Source of the DNA: Petrolisthes cinctipes
Taxonomy: Eukaryota; Arthropoda; Malacostraca; Decapoda; Porcellanidae
Length of the DNA stretch: 64,000 nucleotides
NCBI GenBank assembly: GCA_033782935.1
Contig: JAWQEG010000737.1
Span: 62,001-126,000 of the forward strand
Direction of reading: 5' to 3'
This document shows, piece by piece, positions 55,691 to 64,000 of the stretch. The position numbers and the translations under genes were made by a program. The number at the start of each line of letters is the position of its first letter. Position 1 is the stretch's first letter. A model generated the notes under the pieces. It was given only the letters and a program-made list of their open reading frames with translations, was not told the origin of the DNA and searched no databases.

Positions 55691-56600
55691 TGGCACATTC
55701 CTTTAGAGAAAGACAGCTCCAAAACCAACCAACTCCAGCATCAGACTTTGACTCTTCAGTGTACATGGGGAGGGACCCCCTGTGAGTGGAGACATGTTCT
55801 AAAAAGAGGGAGCGAGAAACTGGTGGAGGAAGAGATTCTTTCTTGTCTGAAAAACAAGTGCAGGTGTGAATTTCTGGGAGAAGCCATGGAGCCAACCTGG
55901 GGACCCGCACAGCAAAATGGCCATGGTGTGCGAGGATGTGAGGTAGTACCGAGACATAATATCAGATGACATCGCCAAAAGAGAGTCAGAAAGTCGATGT
56001 AAGCGATGCCAACAACGAACCATCAAGGACTGGCAACGGAGATCAAGAGGTGGCTCACCAGTGTCCTCCAGGAAACTGGGGATTGGGGACGATATAAAGG
56101 CTTCGGTTGTCATATGTACCCCAACATGACGAACAAAGTCTAAGACTCTGAGACGGGCAGCCATGGTCGAGGAGTACACCTCACACCCATAGTCGAGTTT
56201 CGACCTAATAAGATCACGATATAGGGTGAGGAGGGTGGCCCGATGAGCCCCTCATGACGTATGACCCAGGACCTTCAACAGGTTGAGAGCCTGGAGGCAA
56301 GAAACCTTAAGTGAACATAATTGGGGAAGCCAAGTCAAACGTCTGTCGAAACGAAGACCCAAAAAACGAGTCTCCTCAACACAATGTAACCGGTGACCAT
56401 ATATGAATAAGTCCGGATTGGGGTGGACTCCTCGGATGCGGCAGAATTGCATAGCAACCGTCTTGGCAGGAAAGAAGGGAAACCCATGAGAACCAGCCCA
56501 ATGCAACACCATGTCGAGGGCAAGCAGCATGCGCCGCTTCGCCACTGACATACGGGAAGCTGCAAACCAGACCGTCAGGTTGTCAATGTACACTCTCCCC
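55691..56600 (-). pseudogene. ORF2 (RT C-terminal half and RNase H start) of copy L
   Basis: The RT catalytic box has become YIDNLTVW (second Asp replaced by Asn) near 56575. GLRFDRRLTWLPQL follows, then a frame change at about 56230, then LDFVRHVGVHMTTEAF and another at about 55910. The RNase H block is changed to YTEESKSDAG (the catalytic Asp of YTDGS is replaced by Glu). It is non-functional. Confidence 0.8.
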
Positions 56601-58391
56601 AAAAAGTATAGGCATTGCTGGCTAGATCCTACTGACAAAAGATCGAAGTTGGTATTCCTGCTGTCAATGAGTTGACTCTCATTTCTGTACTAACGTGAAA
56701 TCCTCTAGCATACATAATTCATGCATGAGGCAAGTCGTGGAGTAAGAGTTGTGACTTTATTTTTACAGATATACGTTATGTGATTTTAATGATTGATGGT
56801 TTTTTGGGAGTGGGAATTTACTCAATTATAGGGTAGGATCAAGTAGGCTTATGCTTTTTCTTCTCATACTTCTAAATAAGGATTTGTAAAGTAACGCCAA
56901 CAGACATTACCCTCTCCAGAAAGTTACGTGTATAAACAAACATGTGAAGCAACCAACACCTCAAAGCTTCACTCGATAACGCCACGACTGACGGCCTCCT
57001 GTCCCGAGGTAGAGGTATATAAAAAAAAGTAAAAATAAAATAAAATATATAAAAAGAAAGATAACGTTATATACCGTTCGGCAACTACTGTGTGGATTAG
57101 CCGAGTTTTCAGCATTAGAAAGGGGCAAATCTTACGATAATATTTTAAATTTTTCTAATAGGTGACGAAATGCGAATATGTTTCGATTTGCATCCACTAT
57201 AGTTTCTCCGACTCATGAAGCAATACGAATATGCATAATTGGCAACTGATAGGCAGGAATACCACTATCTATAATGTTTCAAAGCAATGTACCATAATGC
57301 TACGTTTATTGTCGTTTTAGTTCATTCGTTTTAATGCCGATACTTTTTTGGGAGAGTGTACAGTCGCGAGCTGATGGGATGGAGACACGAGCTCACTCAT
57401 CATGGGGTCATTTCTACCTGACGAGTTATGGAGGGGGGAAGGGAGAGAGAGAGAGAGGAACAGATGGGGGGAGGTTATGGAGGGGCTGGTGGAGTGTTGC
57501 CACTTCTGACTGATATAGAACTATCTCACCATCCACTGAAAGTTTCATTCGAAGCATTCACTGGTGAGAGGGAGAAACGAGAAGGAGGAATGAAGATTGT
57601 TGGGGATGAATGTATGAGCGACGTGAGTGAAGATATTGCAGGATAAATTGAATTAGTTGTGTATACGAGTTAGACGGACATAGGGATATGTAATAACTGA
57701 TTAATGTTTTCGAGTTGGATATATAACTGATATTATTTCGCCACACTAAACTCACCATTGTGAACTGTGTGAGTGTTAGCTTAAAAGTTTAAAGTAATAA
57801 AAACATTGTTATCCATCGTAACATAACATTCATCAATAATTACATAACCAAATGATTAAGTTAAAGTTTACCGCAAATCAACTGTTTCTATAAAAACCTG
57901 GACGAATCAAAGGTGACAAACATATATTCTCTTTGTCGGGAGAGTAATGTTTTACAGTTCTGCCCCTCAAAATGCACTGGTTTGCTAGATTGCCAACATT
58001 AATAATTAAGTCGTGTGGGTGAAAGCTAGACATATACATAGGCTGCATCTAAATTCACAATTATAAACCCTAAGAATAATGGAAGACAGATATGTAATCT
58101 TTTATAGAAATGGAAATGAAATTTGTATTTCTGTATATTGTCTTTTACTTTAATGTTGTCACTATTAAAAGTTTTATAATGTAAATATTGTGGCTTACAA
58201 GGTGCAGTAATATTATCATAAAGTAAGTATTAAAAGTAATAGTAAGATGGTAGTCCTCTCTTGAATTAATCCTTTGTATTATTGTTTGCACTTAAATACT
58301 CGTCATTATAAATTTGTAGGGCTCGCTTCAACAGAAAAAAAAACAAAAACACACACACACACACAGCAGTGAGTAACACTCTGTAATCAAC
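56601..58391. other. Gene-free spacer
   Basis: About 1.8 kb, mostly AT-rich. A short GA-rich frame at 57428-57646 is compositional. A (CA)n run of about nine units lies at 58349-58366. No transposon ends could be paired. Confidence 0.5.
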
Positions 58392-58696
58392 AACAATAAT
58401 TGATTGATTTATTTATTGATACCATTAGGCATCTGGCGGCGCAACAGCAATGGTCATATACCGCCCAACATAAAATGGTCATCTACATCATTAATAAAAT
58501 ATGTACAAAGATTAAATAATTTTTACTACCTCGAAAGGGAGAAGCAGCATGAATAAAACCCACGTCTTCCAATAAATCATATATTAATGAAATAACCTAC
58601 TTAAGTTAGATATATAAAAGAATTGAAATATTAACGAGAGAAACATTAAACTTTAACTTCCTAAAAATTAATAGCCATAAATACAATAAAATTCAC

Positions 58697-61510
58697 AATT
58701 TGTGGAGAAGGCCAGCCTCCTCCACATAGGAGAGGGTGTTCCCTCCCACACCACAAGCCTTGGAGGGCATATAAAATGGCCTAGAGCTCAGCAGTAAAAA
58801 TTGACATGACAGAAGGAAGCCTGCCGCCACGGCAAAAGTCAGGAAAGACAACTCCAAAGCCAACTCCAGCATCAGACTTTAACCCATCAGTGTACACAGG
58901 GAGGGACTCCCTGTGAGTGAAGGCATGTTCTAAAAAGAGGGAACGAGCCACTGGAGGAGGAAGAGATTCCTTCTTGTCTGTAAAGCAGGTGCAGGGAAAA
59001 ACTTCTGGAAAAAGCCATGGAGCCACACTCACAGGACAAATCTGGAAGTCATTAATGCCCATCTCCTTCGTAGCCTTCCTGACCCGGAAGCCAAAGGGCC
59101 ATGGTGTACGAGAATTTATAAGGTAATACTGAGACATGATATCAGATGACACCGCCAAGCAGGGAAGGGAGTTAGGAAGTCGATGTAATCGATACCAACA
59201 ACGAACCATCAAGGACTGGCGACGGAGATCAAGAGGTGGCTCATTAGCGTCCACCAGGAGACTGGGGAATGGGGACGACCTGAAGGCTCCGGTCGCCAGA
59301 CGTACTCCAGCATGATGAACAGGGTCTAAAACTCTGAGACGGGCATCGGTGGCAGAAGAGTACACCTCACACTCATAGTCGAGTTTTGACCTAATAAGAA
59401 CATGGTATAGGCAGAGGAGGGTGGCCCGATCAGCCCCCCAGGATGTATGGCCCAGGACCCTCAACAGGTTAAGAGCCTTAAGGCAAGAGACCTTAAGTGT
59501 ACGTAAGTGGGGAACCCAAGTATAACGTTTGTCAAAAAGGAGAACCAAAAAGCGAGCCTCCTCGATACAGCGTATCCGATGACCATACATGAATAAGTCC
59601 GGATGGGGGTGGACGCCTTGGATGCGGCAGAAGTGCATAGCAACTGTCTTGGAAGGAGAATATCGAAACCCATGAGAACCAGTCCGACGTGACACCCTGT
59701 CAAGGGCAAGCTGCATGCGCTGCTCCGCCACTGACATACGGGAAGCAGCAAACCAGACTGCTAGGTAGTCAACGTACATCGAGTTAGCTATACCATCTGG
59801 AAGGGATGAGGCAATGGCATTAATTGCTACTGCAAACAATGTGACACTGAGGACGCTCCTCCTCATCTGTGCAACAGATGCTGAGTGGGTTGTACCAACC
59901 CTCACAGAAAAACTGCGACCACTGAGAAACTCCTTAAGAAAGCGTGGAAGGCGACCCCGCAGGCCATATAAATGGAATTCCTGCAGGATGCCATATTGCC
60001 ATGTAGTGTCATAGGCTTTCTCTAAATCAAAAAATACACAGACAAGGTGTTGATGTCGTGCAAAGGCCTCACATGCAGCAGCTTCCAACCTGACCAGAGC
60101 ATCTGTAGTGGAACGGTGTTTACGAAAGCCAGACTGGGAAGACACCCTCCAGCCAGATTCTGTTATATAAAGTTAAAAGAAATGAGATCGCCTCCTCACC
60201 CAAGTGTCGTAACATTGCATATGGGATGTTGTCTGGCCCATTTATTCTCGTTCCCTGAGAAATCCAGGACAGTACGCTCCTTGGCTCTTAACTCACACCT
60301 GACAGCCAGAGGTCGAGAGTCACGGCTGGAGACTCTTGCAAAAGCCTCCGCCATGGTATTGACCACTGTCAAACCATCTATGATCTTAATTCCATTGACC
60401 TTAAGTACAGGTGGAGTACTAGGAGAAAACTCCCCCGCCATCTTACGGACTCTCCTGAACACTTGAGTGAGTGGAGTCTTAGTATTAATTGAAGACACAT
60501 AGGCCTTCCAAGATGCACGTCGGGCCTCTTTTAAAACTCGTCTAGCCCGAGCCCTTGCCCGTCAGAAGTCCTCTAAAAGAGTTGGGTCCCCACGATTGCG
60601 ACGAAGGCGAGAGAAAGCAGCGCGCTTCTCCCGCACAGCAGTGGTGCAGACTGGTGACCACCAAAGGACAGGACGTTTGGGAAAGTAGCCAGATGTTTTT
60701 GGATAGAGTTAAGAGCAGCAGAGTGGAGCATATCAGTGAAATATGTTACAGCCTCGTCAGAGCTACCAAAATCGGCTACAGAAGAGACAGAAGAAGTTAG
60801 CTCTCTAAAAAACTGCCAGTCAGCCTTCTCTAATTTCCACCTAGGAAGACGAGACTGTGGTTCGTACCTGATACCTTCTAAAAGTATAAGGAAATGGTCA
60901 CTGCCATATAAATCAGGTAACACTCTCCAAGTAAAATCCAACAGAGCACTGGGTGAGCAGAGGGAAATGTCAATGGCGGTAAAAGTCCCAGTAGGGCTAT
61001 TAAAATGTGTCACATCTCCCGTATTTAAAACCCCTAATCCCTCATCCTCAATAAAAGAAGCCAATAAAACACCCCTGGGATTGACCGAACTGTCACCCCA
61101 CAGAGGATGACGACCATTAAAATCACCCAATAAAATAAAGGGAGAGGGAAGGTCCCGTACAAGACAGTTGAGATCACCCCTCTCAACTGTAACACTGGTA
61201 GGAAGGTATAGGCTGCACACAGTGTACGGGCGGTCCATAAAAACCTTAACTGCAACAGCCTGGAGCGGAGTGTCAACCTTCAGGCTCGTGCATGGAATAT
61301 CTCGGCGAACTAGGATGGCAGAGCTACCATGGTGACCCTGCCCTTCAAATGAATTGGAATAAAATGCAGAGTATGCTTGAGGACTGGCAGGAATGTAGTC
61401 TCCAAGCATTGTCTCTTGGAGAGAAACACATGCAGGAGAGAAGCTAGAGAGAAGAACGCGCAGTTCCTCCCAAGAAGCACGAAAGCCACGGCAATTCCAC
61501 TGAAGGACCT
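58697..61510 (-). pseudogene. ORF2 of copy K with deletions and altered catalytic box
   Basis: Endonuclease (60573-61409 and upstream bases): LLGDFNGRHPLWGDSSV and SDHFLILLEG. The linker region is intact here up to the RT, unlike in A. RT (58781-60145): SGFRKHRSTTDALV, FFDLEKAYDTTW, an altered AQMRRSVLS in place of GVPQGSVLS, and YVDYLAVW, where the second Asp of YVDD is Tyr. RNase H begins with YTDGLKSDAG and is cut by the deletion at 58760, leaving only the last residues (SYVEEAGLLHKL-type end). It cannot be active. Confidence 0.85.
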
Positions 61511-61519
61511 TGAACGGTG

Positions 61520-63535
61520 TTACTTTAGTACTGATTTTTGGGAAGCCTCACGGAGGTACTTCCCACTACCACCTCGACCTGAAGGTTTACTCAAACAATA
61601 AGATTTGTCTAATCCTGGGCCACTAGAAGAAGAGCGAACCCGAGTAGTACTTGGGGCAGTAATTGGGACCCGTTGACAAGTCCCTGAAGCATCTGATATG
61701 TTAGAAGATGAAGGTATATGAGCTGGGATATTCTTTGAAACAATTACATTGGTTTTGTCCTGTACAACAGTGGTATCACTGACACAGGCAGATACATCAA
61801 CATCCATAATACAGTTGGTAGACTCACTTCGCTGCTCAAGCGGAAGAGAAAGTGAATCTTTTGAAGTCACAACACCCGTGGCATCCACATTAACTTCACG
61901 CCCCTCTGATGATCCCGAAGGAAGCTTGCGAGGTGGAACTTCTGTTGAATCAAGAGATTCATCAGAGCCATGAGAACGCTTCTGGTGAAATTGAGAGGAA
62001 ACTATGGATGAGTCCACAGAGATGGTTGCCTTACTAGGTGGAACATCTATAGAGTCAAGTGCCTCAGAAGAACCACGAAGGTGTCTCTGTGGCAGTTTAG
62101 GTGACATAAGTTTCCTTTTGGGAGAGCGTGTGACAGCGTGAACCTCTACCACATGGACACCTTTAGCTAAAGTCTGAGAATTGTCATCAGTTGAAGGGTC
62201 ACCAGAATGAGTGTCTGATAAAGTTTCGAAGACAGAGAAACTATTATGTAGAGTAACCTTAGAAACGCTCTCACTAGAGCAAAAAGCAGCTGCCTTTTGA
62301 GAGGGTTGAGAGGGTGCTGCAACCAATTTAGGGCAAAGGGAGGAGGTGTATGTCTTCACACCACCATCCTTCTGTCGCCTGAAGTTGAGTTGCCGTCTGG
62401 CACTACCTATGCTAATGAATTGGGTATTAGCCAAGTGGAGGATATCCTGCTCAAGTAGGTACATCTTACATTGACGAGAACGCAAGGGGTGAGCATCTCT
62501 GCAGTAAAGACAGTAACTCTCCGACCGCCACTCAGAAGTAAGATGTGAGAGCAGAACAATTACCACACCAGGAACGGTTGTTGCAGTTCCTCCTCCCTTG
62601 ACCAAACTCATAACAACAGAAACACTGTAGGGGACGCTCAACAAAAGGCTTCACCTCAAATGAGGTGGGGTTAATGTTAATGCGATCTGGGATATGTGAG
62701 CCATAGAAAGTGAGGATTATCATATTTTTACTGCCTTTCATCTTCGTTACTCGTTGGACACTGTCTGGGCACATAGCGAGAATGTCCTCTTCTGAGAATT
62801 CATACAGGTCCTCATTATATATACGCCCCTTGCTATAATTAATTGTTCGATGTGGTTTAATAAATTCAAACATGCTATCAGAAGGACAGGGGAGATTGAG
62901 GAGCACATGGCCTGTGTAAGATCTTTGGCTCTGATTAAAACGCCCTTACCATATTTCTTTATGTGGCCCATTGGTAATAATCCAATTTATTTATCTAGAT
63001 ACCGGGAAGCATGGATAAGGTTACCACGTCCCTCCCTGTAGTAAGCCACAAACCAAAAGGGTGTAGGAACCCAACGCTCCTTAGGGACATGATCTACAGA
63101 GTCATCAAATATATTAGGGGAGTAGTCATTGTCACTGTCCACTACATTGGTGGACCGCATCATCTGAACTTTATAATGAGTATCCCCCACCGTCAGAGAA
63201 TCTTTTGCCTCAAATGCTGCTTTGGCAGCAGCATTTTTATTGAAAGTAATATAGCACCGATTAGACCTACAATCACTGTCATATGTGATTCGGATTCGAA
63301 GAACTACTCCAAAACACTTTAAATTGGAGTGGATAGCGCCATAGGAAAGGGATGCAAGTACAGTCGTTAACATTAACGTTTCCAAATCGCTAACAGGGTT
63401 CTTCGACACAACACCCGACCTACTAGGTCTACTCTTATTTGCAGCTTTCTGCATATTACCACGACCAGAGAGTGACGTCTCGAGGGCCTGGCCGACCACC
63501 GTTCGAGGAAAAGATTGGGGCTTTTCTTTATCCAT
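61520..63535 (-). pseudogene. ORF1 (Gag-like, zinc-knuckle) of copy K
   Basis: The ATG at 63535 begins MDKEKPQSFPR. Conserved blocks are NPVSDLETLM, FGVVLRIRITYDSDCRSNRC and PTPFWFVAYYREGRGN. A TAA after RYLDK near 62987 and frame changes at about 62905 and 62560 break it. The Cys region CFCCYEFGQGRRNCNNRSWCGNC lies near 62560-62640, followed by WRSESYCLYCRDAHPLRSRQC and then the Ser-rich tail ending at SVLK (61520). Its end overlaps the start of ORF2 as in copies A and F. Confidence 0.85.
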
Positions 63536-63985
63536 ATATCATTGATTTGGTGTTTTTGGCGCCATGAGCCAAGAGTTACTACCTACCGGGCAGATGAGGG
63601 GACCGAGCGCTGGTCGCCGTGGGCGGGGTACCTCTTCCCCCACGGGGCCAGTCGTTTTAAAAAGCAGCCCCAATGGCTCGAAAGTTTGCCCACGACGGTG
63701 CTGAGACCCCCCTCCCCAACATCTCCCGGCCCAGACACCCAACTATCCAACATAGGACGGCCCCTAGAGGGCAGTCCTTCCGGAGGTTAGCGCTGTTGGC
63801 CCGTACTGGCAGCCTAATGCATGGGAACCATTTAGTCTGGTCTCTCACTGGTGACCTTACTAGCATGGGAAGCCCTCTCTCCCCGAAATCGGGGCAGAGC
63901 AGGGGCCGGAGCCCCCTCTAGTCTAGCTCGCCAGGTCTCAGAGACACACAAGCCCCCCCACCACGTCAAGGCTGTTCCCGTTGCG
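63536..63985 (-). promoter_or_regulatory. 5' leader (probable internal promoter region) of copy K
   Basis: Matches 32893-33333 in reverse orientation. Its outer end reads ACCCCCGCAACGGGAACAGCC on minus, two bases of which (CAACGGGAA) are shared with copy D, so the true 5' end of the family lies at or just beyond this point. Confidence 0.55.
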
Positions 63986-64000
63986 GGGGTCAACAACAAT

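Larger units (their letters stand above)
54555..56600 (-). mobile_element. I-like family copy L, rearranged
   Basis: The 3' end has a (GATT)n tail at 54563-54589, a 3' UTR and the last bases of ORF2 to about 55025. The next 660 bases (55026-55690) are unrelated to the family and replace the RNase H middle. RT and early RNase H resume at about 55690 and stop at about 56600 just beyond the catalytic box, so the copy is also 5'-truncated. Confidence 0.8.
58392..63985 (-). mobile_element. I-like non-LTR retrotransposon copy K, full span with internal deletions
   Basis: The copy runs from the 5' leader (63536-63985, CCTTGACGTGG end at about 63970) through ORF1 and ORF2 to a 3' UTR with an AATCAATT end at 58392-58403. 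Three deletions relative to copies A and F are visible: about 560 bases of RNase H at 58760, about 170 bases of RT at 60136 and about 65 bases at 60240. It shares the small structure of A in the untouched parts. Confidence 0.87.

Noticed and set aside
57355..57400. A second mariner MITE starting TACAGTCGCGAGC
   Set aside because: No matching inverted end could be found within the next kilobase.
57428..57646. A GA-rich 72-codon frame
   Set aside because: Low-complexity composition and no neighbouring exon-like signals.

Overview
The window looks like intergenic DNA of an arthropod, most likely a decapod crustacean. It is eukaryotic: there are spliced-looking exon boundaries, long CT/GT/TA microsatellites, degenerate TTAGG-like tracts, and about 80% of the sequence is retrotransposons and DNA transposons nested in one another. 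The host assignment is inference from this mix; no species-specific marker was seen. Only one piece of likely host gene was recognised, a single exon of an ionotropic-receptor-type ligand-gated channel at 45788-46024. No rRNA, tRNA, CRISPR array or bacterial operon was found.

Layout. 1-443: broken Gypsy-type RT, then a 5' leader scrap of an RNase H-bearing non-LTR element (called the I-like family here). 444-7150: two I-like copies head to head (A on minus, C on plus). 7600-8980: relic of a PIF/Harbinger transposon with internal inverted repeats. 9761-28580: a three-level nest. A Tc1/IS630-type transposase pseudogene (minus) is split by an older env-bearing Gypsy element N (plus, 10162-27825), which is itself split inside pol by a young env-bearing Gypsy element M (minus, 13469-22546). 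28590-30570: spacer with a small CR1/L2-like RT fossil. 30573-32605: truncated I-like copy E. 32893-44830: I-like copy F, split in ORF1 by a CR1/L2-like element G (33677-39641), whose ORF2 carries two clean DNA-transposon (MITE) insertions. 44831-45470: I-like 3' fragment H. 45788-47640: receptor exon plus a duplicated intronic segment. 48447-50194: large fold-back element with a (TA)n loop. 51574-51834: mariner-type MITE. 51960-53660: degenerate tandem tract and a non-LTR RT pseudogene. 54555-56600: rearranged I-like copy L. 58392-63985: I-like copy K reaching its 5' leader at the window end.

The most informative features are the young element M (gag, protease and pol open; env broken by one in-frame stop), a splice-acceptor-like sequence directly before the env start in both M and N, and insertions that can be removed on paper at their target duplications to give continuous reading frames in the element beneath. 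All coding calls come from reading the translations; no database search was possible.
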